A stretch of 64,000 nucleotides of DNA, taken from assembly GCA_025141015.1 (NCBI GenBank), contig CP081098.1, positions 186,001 through 250,000 on the forward strand. The letters run 5' to 3'. Of this stretch, positions 46,226-54,853 are shown in pieces. The notes beneath the pieces were generated by a model that did no database searches, was not told where the DNA came from, and saw nothing but the letters and a program-made list of their open reading frames with translations. Position numbers and translations under genes: made by a program. The stretch is from Rhodobacteraceae bacterium M382. Lineage in GTDB: Bacteria > Pseudomonadota > Alphaproteobacteria > Rhodobacterales > Rhodobacteraceae. The number at the start of each line of letters is the position of its first letter. The first letter of the stretch is position 1.

Positions 46226-47134
46226 ATGACCGACAAGATGAGCACGCACCAAGCCAAAGAAGATGCCCGCAACGAAGATATCCTGATCTATCTGAACGGA
46301 CGCGTCGTACCCAAATCTGAGGCGACCGTCAGTGTGTATGACAGCGGGTTCATGCTGGGGGACGGGGTCTGGGAAGGGTTGCGCCTATACAACGGCACCT
46401 GGGCGTTCATGGATGAACATCTGGATCGGTTGTTTGAGGCAGCCAAGGCAATTGACCTGGACATTGGTCTGGATCGGGTTGGTGTCAAAACCGCCTTGTT
46501 AGAGACACAAAATGCCAATGGGATGACAACGGACGCCCATGCCAGGGTGATGGTGACCCGCGGGGTCAAAACCCGCCCGTTCCAGCATCCGCAGTTGTCG
46601 CAGCAGGGCCCGACATTCGTGATTATCATGGAACATTCACAGCCCAAGTTGCCGCGCCCAATCCGGCTGGCGACGGTACCCCATGTGCGTGGTCTACCGA
46701 TGAGCCAGGATCCGAAATTGAATTCGCATTCCAAACTGAACTGCATCATCGCCTGTATAGCAGCCGAAAAAGCTGGTGCGGACGAAGCATTGATGTTGGA
46801 CGTCAATGGATTTGTGAATACCACAAACGCCTGTAACTTCTTTATTGTGCGCAAGGGCGAGGTTTGGACCTCGACCGGTGACTACTGCATGAACGGCATC
46901 ACTCGCCAAAAAGTAATCGATCTGTGCCGCGCTCATTGCATCCCGGTGCATGAGCGAAACTTTTCCCTCGTAGACACCTATGGTGCAGACGAGGCGTTCC
47001 TGACCGGCACCTTTGGTGCGCAGACCCCGGTGGGTGACATTGATGGGCGTGTCATCGGAACAGGTCAGATGGGCCCGATGACAGAGCGGATCCGGCAGCT
47101 GTACAAATCCCTGATCCAAGAGGAGTGTGCCTGA
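46226..47134 (+). CDS. Class IV aminotransferase (BCAT/D-amino-acid type)
   Basis: A 302-residue PLP enzyme of fold type IV. GFMLGDGVWEGLRLYNG matches the class IV N-terminal domain. Lys170 in LNSHSKLNCIIACIAAEKAG is the PLP lysine, and NFFIVRKGEVWTSTGDYCMNGITRQ is the C-terminal signature. Such sequences are annotated as D-alanine, branched-chain or 4-amino-4-deoxychorismate enzymes, and the true substrate cannot be read here. A very strong AAGGAGG precedes the start. It overlaps the next gene as TGATG, so the two products are linked. Confidence 0.85.
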   Translation: MTDKMSTHQAKEDARNEDILIYLNGRVVPKSEATVSVYDSGFMLGDGVWEGLRLYNGTWAFMDEHLDRLFEAAKAIDLDIGLDRVGVKTALLETQNANGMTTDAHARVMVTRGVKTRPFQHPQLSQQGPTFVIIMEHSQPKLPRPIRLATVPHVRGLPMSQDPKLNSHSKLNCIIACIAAEKAGADEALMLDVNGFVNTTNACNFFIVRKGEVWTSTGDYCMNGITRQKVIDLCRAHCIPVHERNFSLVDTYGADEAFLTGTFGAQTPVGDIDGRVIGTGQMGPMTERIRQLYKSLIQEECA

Positions 47135-47847
47135 TGCGGATTGCCATGTGGTCCGGGCCGCGGAACCTGTCGACCGCGATGATGTATGCCTTTGGAAATC
47201 GGTCCGATTGCGCAGTAGTAGATGAGCCGTTCTATGCGGCCTATCTGGCGAAGACCGGATTGAACCACCCAATGCGCGACGAGATTCTGGAAAGCCAGTC
47301 GCAAGACCCGATCGCGGTCGCGTCCTATCTGGAAACCGCAAAACCGGCGGACAAGCCACATTTTTATCAAAAACATATGACTCAGCATATGATTGATGGC
47401 GTGCCCCGCGATTGGATGCGGCATTTGACGAATGTGTTTCTGATCCGGCACCCGGCGCGGGTGATCGCATCTTATGCTGCGAAACGGGAGAACCCGACGC
47501 TGGGCGACATAGGATTCCGGCAGCAGGCCGAGTTGTTCGATCTGGTCACAAGCTGGGGTCAGACGCCTGTCGTGATCGATAGCCACGATATTCGCGATAA
47601 CCCACATGAAATGTTGGAAAAGCTGTGTGACGTGATCGATCTGCCGTTTTCACCAGAGATGCTGGAATGGCCCAAAGGCGGACACAAGGATGATGGGGTG
47701 TGGGCCGTGCATTGGTATGGAGCGGTGTGGAACTCTTCGGGGTTTGCGGACCCCGAAGGGTCGCTGCCCGAGGTACCGGAAGATTTGAAAATGGTCCTGG
47801 AGGCCGCCATGCCATTCTATGAAAAGATGAAAGCGCAAAAGCTTTAG
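47134..47847 (+). CDS. Sulfotransferase-like P-loop protein
   Basis: A 237-residue protein of the sulfotransferase fold. The N-terminal MWSGPRNLSTAMMYAF (residues 5-20) has the position and pattern of the PAPS 5'-phosphosulfate loop, and FLIRHPARVIASYAAKREN (102-120) fits the 3'-phosphate site R-x7-S. It starts on the stop codon of the aminotransferase gene with GAGGAG upstream. The tight coupling suggests that both enzymes act on one metabolite or its product, but no known pathway in this pairing comes to mind. PAPS use is inferred. Confidence 0.75.
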   Translation: MRIAMWSGPRNLSTAMMYAFGNRSDCAVVDEPFYAAYLAKTGLNHPMRDEILESQSQDPIAVASYLETAKPADKPHFYQKHMTQHMIDGVPRDWMRHLTNVFLIRHPARVIASYAAKRENPTLGDIGFRQQAELFDLVTSWGQTPVVIDSHDIRDNPHEMLEKLCDVIDLPFSPEMLEWPKGGHKDDGVWAVHWYGAVWNSSGFADPEGSLPEVPEDLKMVLEAAMPFYEKMKAQKL

Positions 47848-47853
47848 GATTGC

Positions 47854-47920
47854 AAAAGGGGCGCTGCCCCTCTTGGCCGTTGGCCAATTCACCCCGAGGT
47901 ATTTTGACCAGAAAGAAGCA
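47854..47920 (+). repeat. Two-hairpin 3' repeat element, copy B (after the sulfotransferase gene)
   Basis: GGGGC-gct-GCCCC (47858-47870) and TTGGCC-gtt-GGCCAA (47873-47887), then CCCCGAGGTATTTTGACCAGAAAGAAGCA. It is the inverted counterpart of copy A, 7 bases after the sulfotransferase stop. The tail runs directly into the start region of the VOC gene, so it also forms that gene's leader. Confidence 0.8.
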
Positions 47921-47929
47921 GGAAGTACG

Positions 47930-48331
47930 ATGATCCGAACGTTGATCCATGTTGCCCTGGTGGTGCGCGACTATGATGAAGCCATAGCGTTTTACGTTGG
48001 AAAGCTGGGCTTTGAGTTGGTCGAGGACACTTATCAGCCCGAACAGGATAAACGTTGGGTGGTGGTACGACCGGGGAGCGACGGCTGTTCAATTCTTCTG
48101 GCTCGGGCCTCGGACGATCATCAGGACCGCTATGTTGGCGATCAGGCCGGGGGCCGGGTGTTCCTGTTTCTGAGAACCGATGATTTCTGGCGCGATTATG
48201 AGGCGTTTCGCGCAGAAGGCATCGAATTCGTACGCGACCCGCAAGAAGAGCCCTATGGCACCGTGGCCGTGTTCAAGGATCTTTATGGCACGCTGTGGGA
48301 TCTGATCCAGTTTGCCGACGGGCGGCCCTGA
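47930..48331 (+). CDS. VOC (glyoxalase/bleomycin-resistance) family protein
   Basis: A 133-residue vicinal-oxygen-chelate fold protein. TLIHVALVVRDYDEAIAFYVGKLGFELVED is the first beta-alpha-beta unit, and the end GTVAVFKDLYGTLWDLIQF carries the second metal-ligand position (a Glu is not clear there). VOC proteins include lyases, dioxygenases and antibiotic-binding proteins. Function is not assigned. The ATG at 47930 is preferred; the open frame back to 47873 crosses the repeat element. It may be translated from the preceding transcript through the repeat. Confidence 0.82.
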   Translation: MIRTLIHVALVVRDYDEAIAFYVGKLGFELVEDTYQPEQDKRWVVVRPGSDGCSILLARASDDHQDRYVGDQAGGRVFLFLRTDDFWRDYEAFRAEGIEFVRDPQEEPYGTVAVFKDLYGTLWDLIQFADGRP

Positions 48332-48569
48332 CGCGCGCTGCAAAGGAGGTTGACCTGTTTTCAAGGGATGTGTTGAAGTATTCCTATACTTCATTTTGGG
48401 TAGTTCACTAGCATACCCGAAATATACAGAAAAAAGGACTCGACTCGGACCTAATGAGTCGGAAGCATTTGAGCACATACATGCAGATAGGTGCCTTAAG
48501 ACTGCCGTAGGCAACAGTCTGTCCTGACAAGACACTGTGCCGATCACAGTTGTGGCCTTTTCCTTCGTT
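48332..48569. other. 238-base gap with AT-rich, hairpin-bearing sequence
   Basis: No credible gene. The sequence is more AT-rich than its surroundings (for example TATTCCTATACTTCATTTTGGG around 48380-48400). It holds two inverted repeats: CGACTC-ggacctaat-GAGTCG and AGACTG-ccgtaggcaa-CAGTCT. It could hold a small RNA, a remnant or promoters. Nothing more can be claimed. Confidence 0.4.
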
Positions 48570-48848
48570 TTACCCCAGCAATTGCCCCAGCTTCATGGCG
48601 ACGCCCATGTCGCCGGACACCTTGATTTTGCCCATCATCACTGCGGTCATCGGGTTCATCTGGCCGGTCAGCAGCTTTTCCAGATTGGCGCGTGATAGGC
48701 GCAGGGTGCAGTCGGTGTCCTGATCGGTAGTGCTGGCGGTGTTGTCGGCCAGGACGATCACGCCATCTTCGCCGCAGTCGAACTTCAGTGAGCCGTCAAA
48801 AGCTTTGCCGGACAACCCGTCCTGAATACCCCTGGCGATGTCTTCCAT
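48570..48848 (-). CDS. SCP2 sterol-binding domain protein
   Basis: A 92-residue single SCP2 domain. GSLKFDCGEDGVIVLADNTAS and DCTLRLSRANLEKLLTGQMNPMTAVMMGKIKVSGDMGVAMKL are typical of the small lipid-binding proteins of this family, common in Roseobacters. It probably binds a fatty acyl or other hydrophobic ligand in the cytoplasm; the true ligand is unknown. It lies downstream of argG on the same strand but two hairpins sit between them, so it has its own transcript or is read through. Confidence 0.88.
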   Translation of the reverse strand: MEDIARGIQDGLSGKAFDGSLKFDCGEDGVIVLADNTASTTDQDTDCTLRLSRANLEKLLTGQMNPMTAVMMGKIKVSGDMGVAMKLGQLLG

Positions 48849-48866
48849 GATGTCAGCTCCCTTTGC

Positions 48867-48907
48867 CCCGGAAAATGAAAATGCCCGCCGATAACTCTGG
48901 CGGGCAT
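48867..48907 (-). terminator. Leftward terminator between argG and the SCP2 gene
   Basis: ATGCCCGCC (48881-48889) pairs with GGCGGGCAT (48899-48907) as a perfect 9-bp stem. On the minus strand it is followed by TTTTCATTTTCC. Such a strong stem should stop argG transcription. Confidence 0.85.
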
Positions 48908-48925
48908 CTGTGAATTCTCAATGGG

Positions 48926-48948
48926 TGACGTAACTGGGGGTTACGTCA
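48926..48948 (-). terminator. Second hairpin just after argG
   Basis: TGACGTAAC pairs with GTTACGTCA around a 5-base loop. It lies 10 bases beyond the argG stop and lacks a T run, so it may protect the mRNA 3' end or pause polymerase ahead of the next hairpin. Confidence 0.5.
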
Positions 48949-48958
48949 GGGGAGCCAT

Positions 48959-50185
48959 TCAGCCACCAACGCGCTTGTTACGCGCGGCCAGCAGTTTCAG
49001 GCGCAGCGCGTTCAGCTGGATGAAACCTGCGGCGTCGGTCTGGTCGTAGGCACCGGCGTCTTCTTCAAAGGTCACATGCGCTTCGGAGTAGAGCGAATGC
49101 TCCGACCAGCGGCCCACGCAGGTCGCGGACCCTTTATAGAGCTTCAGACGCACGGTGCCGGTGACATGGGCCTGAGACGCATCAATTGCGGCCTGCAGCA
49201 TCTCGCGTTCGGGGCTGTACCAGAAGCCGTTGTAGATCAGCTCGGCGTATTTCGGCATCAGCTCATCTTTGAGGTGCATAGCGCCGCGATCCATGGTGAT
49301 GGATTCGATGCCGCGATGCGCTTCGAGCAACAAGGTGCCGCCGGGGGTTTCGTAGATACCGCGGGATTTCATCCCGACAAACCGGCCCTCGACAAGGTCC
49401 AGACGTCCGCAACCGTGCTTGCCGCCTAGTTCGTTCAGTTTGGTCAGGATGATGGCCGGGCTCATCGCTTCACCGTTGATGCTGACCGCGTCCCCCTTTT
49501 CGAAACCGATTTCGATGAATTCGGGCTCGTTCGGGGCGTCTTCGGGGTGCACGGTGCGCTGATAGACATAGTCGGGTGCGGCCACGGCCGGATCTTCCAG
49601 CACTTTGCCCTCGGACGAGGTGTGCAGCAGGTTGGCGTCGACCGAAAACGGCGCTTCGCCACGTTTGTCCTTGGCGACCGGGATCTGGTTCTGTTCGGCG
49701 AACTCCAGCAGGCGGGTGCGCGACGTCAGATCCCATTCACGCCAGGGCGCAATCACCTTGATGTCGGGATTCAACGCATAGGCGGCCAGTTCGAAACGTA
49801 CCTGATCGTTGCCCTTGCCCGTGGCACCATGGGCAACCGCATCGGCGCCGGTGGCGGCGGCGATTTCCACCAGACGTTTCGAGATCAGCGGACGGGCGAT
49901 TGATGTGCCCAGCAGATACAGGCCCTCATACACCGCATTGGCGCGGAACATGGGGAAGACGAAATCGCGCACGAACTCTTCGCGCACATCTTCGATAAAG
50001 ATGTTCTCCGGTTTGATCCCCAGAAGCTCAGCCTTTTGGCGGGCGGGCTCCAGCTCTTCGCCCTGACCGAGGTCGGCGGTAAAGGTGACAACTTCGCAGC
50101 CATATTCGGTCTGCAACCATTTCAGAATGATCGACGTATCTAGACCGCCGGAATAGGCCAGAACAACTTTCTTGGGCGCGGACAT
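48959..50185 (-). CDS. argG: Argininosuccinate synthase
   Basis: A 408-residue enzyme joining citrulline and aspartate with ATP to form argininosuccinate for arginine synthesis. The nucleotide loop AYSGGLDTS (10-18), the [16 protein letters not shown] region (GATGKGNDQ visible) and the C-terminal [17 protein letters not shown] are conserved. Length matches the short bacterial type. The ATG at 50185 is divergent from the membrane-protein gene. The gene stands alone and not with argH or argF. Confidence 0.97.
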   Translation of the reverse strand: MSAPKKVVLAYSGGLDTSIILKWLQTEYGCEVVTFTADLGQGEELEPARQKAELLGIKPENIFIEDVREEFVRDFVFPMFRANAVYEGLYLLGTSIARPLISKRLVEIAAATGADAVAHGATGKGNDQVRFELAAYALNPDIKVIAPWREWDLTSRTRLLEFAEQNQIPVAKDKRGEAPFSVDANLLHTSSEGKVLEDPAVAAPDYVYQRTVHPEDAPNEPEFIEIGFEKGDAVSINGEAMSPAIILTKLNELGGKHGCGRLDLVEGRFVGMKSRGIYETPGGTLLLEAHRGIESITMDRGAMHLKDELMPKYAELIYNGFWYSPEREMLQAAIDASQAHVTGTVRLKLYKGSATCVGRWSEHSLYSEAHVTFEEDAGAYDQTDAAGFIQLNALRLKLLAARNKRVGG

Positions 50186-50319
50186 GGAATTTCCTCTCAG
50201 GTAGATCGACGGGGCGATAGCCGGTTTTCAAGCCAAGAGCAAGATCATGGGGTTTTTGTCGCGGCAATCGGGCGTTAAAGCTGGGTCAACTGTATCAGTT
50301 TTTTGAGAAGGTATTCGAT

Positions 50320-51072
50320 ATGAAAGGTTGGCATATCTTTCTGCATTCCGTGCAGATGGTTCTGAGAAATCTGCACCCAGCTCTGCAGATCGGATTGGTG
50401 CCTATCGTTTTGATGGCAATCCTGTCCACCGTTTTGACCTCATCAACCGGTTTGTCCCTGGATATGCTGGGGAATGAACAGATGATGAGAACGGCGTTTG
50501 AGACCGGACAGATCAACATTGGTGGACTATTGCTGTTTGCAAGCATTTCCGTGTTTTTTACCCTTTGGATCTTTGTGAACTGGCACCGCTATGTCCTGCT
50601 CGAAGAGTATCCGACAGGATGGATTCCACCGCTGCGGTTAGATCGCATTCTAACCTATTTCGGAAAATCTCTGATGATTGGTCTGGCAATGGCGGTGATG
50701 TTGGTGCCGTTGGGGTTGGCATTCCTGTTGGGACCAATTGGAGCACTGCTGTTTGTACTGGGGGCTTTCTTTGTTGTGGTGACCGGTTACCGCTGGTTTT
50801 TGTTATTGCCCGCTGCCGCGATTGGAGATCCGTTGTCTATGCGCGAGGCATGGGACAAGACACGTGGGGCGTCTGGTGCGATAATCCTCATGTTGGTATT
50901 GGTTATGATGACCCAAGTTGGTCTGGACGTGGCAATTCGGCTGATTGCGGCAGTTTTGCCGATTGCTGCCCTGGTCGTGCAATGGTGTGTCGCGCTGGTC
51001 CTGATGTTGGTGAATGTCAGCCTGTTGACGACGATGTACGGGCATTTCGTTCAAGATCGGCCAATCAACTGA
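50320..51072 (+). CDS. Polytopic membrane protein, function unknown
   Basis: A 250-residue membrane protein with about six helices (about 20-40, 70-90, 120-165 as a pair, 180-200 and 210-235). The N-terminus is cytoplasmic by the positive-inside rule. No catalytic motif is seen. The gene has GAGAAGG before its ATG and lies between argG and ilvA, an order I believe is common in Roseobacters, though I know no function. A Yip1- or DUF-type scaffold cannot be excluded. Confidence 0.75.
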   Translation: MKGWHIFLHSVQMVLRNLHPALQIGLVPIVLMAILSTVLTSSTGLSLDMLGNEQMMRTAFETGQINIGGLLLFASISVFFTLWIFVNWHRYVLLEEYPTGWIPPLRLDRILTYFGKSLMIGLAMAVMLVPLGLAFLLGPIGALLFVLGAFFVVVTGYRWFLLLPAAAIGDPLSMREAWDKTRGASGAIILMLVLVMMTQVGLDVAIRLIAAVLPIAALVVQWCVALVLMLVNVSLLTTMYGHFVQDRPIN

Positions 51073-51139
51073 CGGTATTCTTATGTATGCTTTGGTCCAG
51101 CCTCTTGCCTTGTGGGCGGGGTTGGGCCAGTGAAGTGAC

Positions 51140-52366
51140 ATGACTGAATTCATGACCCGTGCCCGCTCCGCCGAAAAGGCCATGCGAGACGTTTTCGAAC
51201 GCACTCCGTTACAACGTAATGTGCATTTGTCCGACCGGTTTGGTGCCGATATCTGGCTGAAACGCGAGGATCTGAGCCCGGTGCGGTCCTACAAGATCCG
51301 TGGTGCATTCAACGCGATGCGCAAATTGCCGGATCAGGAATTGTTTGTATGTGCCAGCGCAGGCAACCATGCGCAGGGTGTGGCCTTTATGTGCAAGCAT
51401 ATGGGTGTGCGCGGTGTGATCTTTATGCCGGTGACGACACCCAAACAAAAAATCCAGAAAACAAGAATGTTTGGTGGCGAACATGTCGAGATCCACCTGA
51501 CCGGAGACTATTTTGACGATACTTTGGCATCTGCCCAGGAGTGGTGTGCACGTGAAGGGGGACACTTTTTGTCTCCGTTTGACGATGCAGATGTCATTGA
51601 AGGTCAGGCGTCGATTGCTGTTGAAATCGAAGAGCAACTGGGCGGGGTTCCCGATCATGTGATCCTGCCTGTTGGGGGGGGTGGCATGTCATCCGGTGTA
51701 TCGCGATGGTTCGGGGAACGGTCCCATTGCGTGTTTGTTGAACCAGCTGGCGGGGCCTGCCTGCGCGGCGCTTTGGCTGCGGGGCACCCGGTGACATTGG
51801 ATCACGTAGATACCTTTTGTGATGGGGCTGCTGTGGGCCGGATCGGGCAACAGCCGTTTGATCATCTCAAACATGTACCGTTGTCGGATGTTCTAACACT
51901 GGGAGAAGACCGGATCTGCACGACGATTGCCGAGATGTTAAATGTCGAAGGCATCGTGCTAGAGCCAGCTGGGGCATTGGCCATCGAGGCATTGGGTGAT
52001 CTGCAATCCTGGATTCGCGGGCGCACGGTGGTTTGCGTCACATCTGGTGGAAATTTTGACTTTGAACGTCTGCCCGAGGTCAAGGAACGCGCATTGCGGT
52101 ATTCGGGTGTCAAAAAATACCTGATCCTGCGCTTGCCGCAACGCCCCGGTGCGCTCAAGGAATTTCTGGGAATTCTGGGTCCGGAAGACGATATTGCCCG
52201 GTTCGAATACATGAAAAAATCCGCGCGCAACTTCGGGTCGGTATTGATCGGGATCGAAACCAGAAAACCAGAGAACTTTGTTCGCCTGTTTGCCCATCTC
52301 CAAGAGGCTGGTTTTACCTATTCCGACATCACAAATGACGAAACCATGGCCCAGTTCGTGATCTGA
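51140..52366 (+). CDS. ilvA: Threonine dehydratase (biosynthetic, IlvA)
   Basis: A 408-residue PLP enzyme converting threonine to 2-oxobutanoate for isoleucine synthesis. SYKIRGAFNAM carries the PLP-binding Lys (residue about 51) and VGGGGMSSG is the phosphate-binding glycine loop. A single short ACT-like regulatory domain follows (about 330-408) with YLILRLPQRPGALKEFL, so feedback control is expected. The size fits the one-domain alphaproteobacterial IlvA, not the 514-residue E. coli form. It is convergent with the Hpt gene, 26 bases apart. Confidence 0.92.
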   Translation: MTEFMTRARSAEKAMRDVFERTPLQRNVHLSDRFGADIWLKREDLSPVRSYKIRGAFNAMRKLPDQELFVCASAGNHAQGVAFMCKHMGVRGVIFMPVTTPKQKIQKTRMFGGEHVEIHLTGDYFDDTLASAQEWCAREGGHFLSPFDDADVIEGQASIAVEIEEQLGGVPDHVILPVGGGGMSSGVSRWFGERSHCVFVEPAGGACLRGALAAGHPVTLDHVDTFCDGAAVGRIGQQPFDHLKHVPLSDVLTLGEDRICTTIAEMLNVEGIVLEPAGALAIEALGDLQSWIRGRTVVCVTSGGNFDFERLPEVKERALRYSGVKKYLILRLPQRPGALKEFLGILGPEDDIARFEYMKKSARNFGSVLIGIETRKPENFVRLFAHLQEAGFTYSDITNDETMAQFVI

Positions 52367-52392
52367 TCGACATCTTGTTCCGAGGGATGCCT

Positions 52393-52725
52393 TCAGCCGA
52401 ATTTGGCGGGTAATTCAGTCATGAATTGCCCCTTGGATTCTTCATATGTTGCAAGGATGGATTGCAGATCGACGTTGGTGGCCTGGCCCTGTGCAGATTG
52501 TGTTTCGCCGTCCTGACAGAGCTTGGAAAACCCTTCGAATCCAAGGTTTAACGCACTCCCCTTAAGGAAATGCAGATCCTGTTCCAGAGAGTGCAGGTCT
52601 GCGCCCTGTTTGAGCCTCCCGATCACTTCCTCCACCTCTTCGAGAAAGATCTCGATGATCTCCTCGAAATCCTCCGCTCCAACTTCTTCGCGTAACTCAC
52701 TGATACGTGCCCAATGTATCATCAC
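52393..52725 (-). CDS. Histidine phosphotransfer (Hpt) domain protein
   Basis: A 110-residue stand-alone Hpt protein. The phospho-acceptor is His52 in DLHFLKGSALNLGF, with the acidic helical bundle around it. It has no kinase or receiver domain, so it must relay phosphate between others. The divergent neighbour encodes a receiver-PP2C phosphatase, the obvious partner. Hpt proteins of this shape, together with CckA and ChpT, can also feed CtrA-type pathways, but this one lacks the ChpT dimer domain. Confidence 0.88.
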   Translation of the reverse strand: MMIHWARISELREEVGAEDFEEIIEIFLEEVEEVIGRLKQGADLHSLEQDLHFLKGSALNLGFEGFSKLCQDGETQSAQGQATNVDLQSILATYEESKGQFMTELPAKFG

Positions 52726-52901
52726 TTGTTCCCTTTGAACCCAACCATAGAAAATTGGACCCTAGGAACGAGGCGTAAACCAAAGGTTAAAGGAACAATT
52801 TCACGGGATTACTTTTTGCTTTTCACGACATGTTAAGTGATGGCGCGAATATTGGGCTGAGCCGGGTGTTTTCCGGATCTTTTGTTCATGAGGTTTCTAC
52901 A

Positions 52902-54173
52902 GTGCCGTCCAGCAGTTCACTTCAGACGACAACCATGCCCGACGACATGGTTATTCGCCGGGTTCTGGTCGTGGATGATAGCCGGTTGCAGCGACGCATT
53001 CTGGTGTCGTCTCTGCGCAAATGGGGATTCGAAGTTGTCGAGGCAGAAAGTGGCGAAGCAGCGCTCCAAATCTGTGAACACAGCCTCCCGGACCTGGTAT
53101 TGAGCGATTGGATGATGCCGGGGATGACGGGGCTGGAATTTTGCCGGGCGCTGCGGGCCATGCCGTCTCAGGCCTATTGTTATTTTATCCTTTTCACCTC
53201 CAAGAGCGGCAAGGGCGAAGTTGCCCAGGGGCTGGATGCCGGTGCGGACGACTTTTTGACCAAACCTGTAAATTCGGATGAATTGAGAGCCCGAATCGCC
53301 GCGGGTGCGCGAATTCTCAGTATGGAGCGCGAGTTATCCGAAAAGAACCGGATGGTCTCTGAAACCTTGGGGGAATTGCAGCGGGTCTATGATGCGATTG
53401 ACAAGGATCTGATCCAGGCGCGCAAGATCCAGGAATCTCTGGTCCCAGAGTTGTCGCGAGAATTTGGAACATCCCAGGTAAGCCTGCTTTTGAAACCCTG
53501 TGGGCACATCGGAGGTGACTTGGTTGGGATGTTTTCACCGGGTGTGAACCGGTTGGGGTTCTACAATATTGACGTGTCTGGACATGGTATCACTTCGGCG
53601 ATGATGACGGCCCGGTTGGGTGGATATCTGTCTTCTCAGTATTTTGATCAGAATGTTGCCATGGAAAAGCGGTTCAATCGCTTTTATGCCCTGCGCCAGC
53701 CCAGCGAAGTTGCCAGCATGTTGAACGCAAGATTGGTCGCGGATGCGGGAATAGAAGAATATTTTACAATGGCTTATTGTATCGCTGATTTGCGAAACGG
53801 GCATGTAAAAATGGTCCAGGCTGGCCACCCGCATCCGGTAATTTTGCGGCTGGACGGAACAGCTGAATTTGTTGGCGATGGCGGTGTGCCAATAGGTTTG
53901 ATCCCCGATATCCCTTACTCGCAGATAGATATCCATCTGAAACCGGGAGATCGGTTGTTGCTGTATTCCGACGGATTCACCGAAGCTCGGCTGCAAAACG
54001 GAGAGATGTTGGAACCAGAAGGTTTGTTGGACTTGATCCAGCAATGCCAGTCCCGACAGTCCGGGCAGGAGTTTCTGGACGATCTGTTCTGGAATTTGAC
54101 ACAGGTTCAATCGCAAGAATTTGGTATGGAAGATGATGTTTCGGCCACTTTGTTCGAATACAATGGGGCTTGA
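52902..54173 (+). CDS. Response regulator with PP2C-type serine phosphatase output (RsbU-like)
   Basis: A protein of about 423 residues. An N-terminal receiver has RVLVVDDSRLQRRIL (acidic pair), the phospho-Asp in LVLSDWMMPGMTG and the Lys in DDFLTKPVNS. A coiled-coil linker leads to a PP2C/SpoIIE phosphatase domain with GGDLVGMF, YNIDVSGHGITSAM, MVQAGHPHPVIL and LLYSDGFTEAR, so the metal-binding Asps are present. It should dephosphorylate an anti-sigma antagonist or similar target when phosphorylated. The GTG at 52902 has GAGG 8 bases upstream; an ATG at 52830 would add 24 residues, and one at 52935 would remove 11. Confidence 0.88.
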   Translation: MPSSSSLQTTTMPDDMVIRRVLVVDDSRLQRRILVSSLRKWGFEVVEAESGEAALQICEHSLPDLVLSDWMMPGMTGLEFCRALRAMPSQAYCYFILFTSKSGKGEVAQGLDAGADDFLTKPVNSDELRARIAAGARILSMERELSEKNRMVSETLGELQRVYDAIDKDLIQARKIQESLVPELSREFGTSQVSLLLKPCGHIGGDLVGMFSPGVNRLGFYNIDVSGHGITSAMMTARLGGYLSSQYFDQNVAMEKRFNRFYALRQPSEVASMLNARLVADAGIEEYFTMAYCIADLRNGHVKMVQAGHPHPVILRLDGTAEFVGDGGVPIGLIPDIPYSQIDIHLKPGDRLLLYSDGFTEARLQNGEMLEPEGLLDLIQQCQSRQSGQEFLDDLFWNLTQVQSQEFGMEDDVSATLFEYNGA

Positions 54174-54393
54174 TCCGAACATGATTTGCGTCGATCCACC
54201 CTGGTGCACCTACAGGCGCAATCATCCGCTTGGATAAAAAACGATGCAATGGACACCCATGGTGTAGGCAATGCGTTTTCAACTGATCGTCATGATGTAT
54301 GGATGCGATGTGTTGTGCAGAACCACGCCGGATGAATGACCATATAGAAAACCGATGCTGGAGATTGAACATCACAGCGCGGGTCAGGGGCGA
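54174..54393. other. 220-base gap without a visible gene
   Basis: Between the PP2C gene and the converging NUDIX gene. No credible open frame, terminator or RNA is apparent. Some short repeats of CATGG and GATG appear, but no structure stands out. Confidence 0.5.
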
Positions 54394-54843
54394 TCAGATA
54401 TTTCCCGCGTTCAGCAGACGGTGCGCGAAATATCTGTCTCCGGCATTGCCAAGCACTGCCGAGGCCTGATCGATGTCCATCCAAACCGCTTCGTGGTCTG
54501 GTTCACTGGGCGGCCCACGACGAACCAAAGGGCGGGCCAGATAGATGTTGCAGATCTTTTCTGCCCATAGGTCATATTCCGGCATATAGACGAAACGGCG
54601 GAACACACCGAACCATTTGGGCGTTGTAATCGACCAGCCGGTTTCTTCACGTATCTCCCGGTGGAGGGCCAATATCGGTGATTCGCCTGGGTCCACACCT
54701 CCACCCGGCAGCTGCAAATCCGGGTTTGGATCATAGTAGCAGGTCAAAAGTATTTTCCCGTCCCGAGGCAACAAAGCATAGGCTCCGGGGCGGCGACTAT
54801 AGGTTTTGTCCGCCTGTGGCGGCTCTCCAAATCGTCTGATCAC
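54394..54843 (-). CDS. NUDIX hydrolase
   Basis: A 149-residue NUDIX protein. The box GGGVDPGESPILALHREIREETGW fits GX5EX7REUXEEXGU with all acidic residues. RRPGAYALLPRDGKILLT begins the fold. Substrate is unknown; a nucleoside diphosphate derivative or similar is likely. The N-terminus with RRFGEPPQADKTYSRR is basic. It ends at the 220-base gap and is divergent from hslO, whose promoter probably lies between them. Confidence 0.85.
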   Translation of the reverse strand: MIRRFGEPPQADKTYSRRPGAYALLPRDGKILLTCYYDPNPDLQLPGGGVDPGESPILALHREIREETGWSITTPKWFGVFRRFVYMPEYDLWAEKICNIYLARPLVRRGPPSEPDHEAVWMDIDQASAVLGNAGDRYFAHRLLNAGNI

Positions 54844-54853
54844 GTGCTACCCT

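Noticed and set aside
50275-50289. TTAA-N7-TCAA upstream of the membrane-protein gene as a CtrA site
   Set aside because: Only a near-match, and no pathway reason to expect CtrA control.
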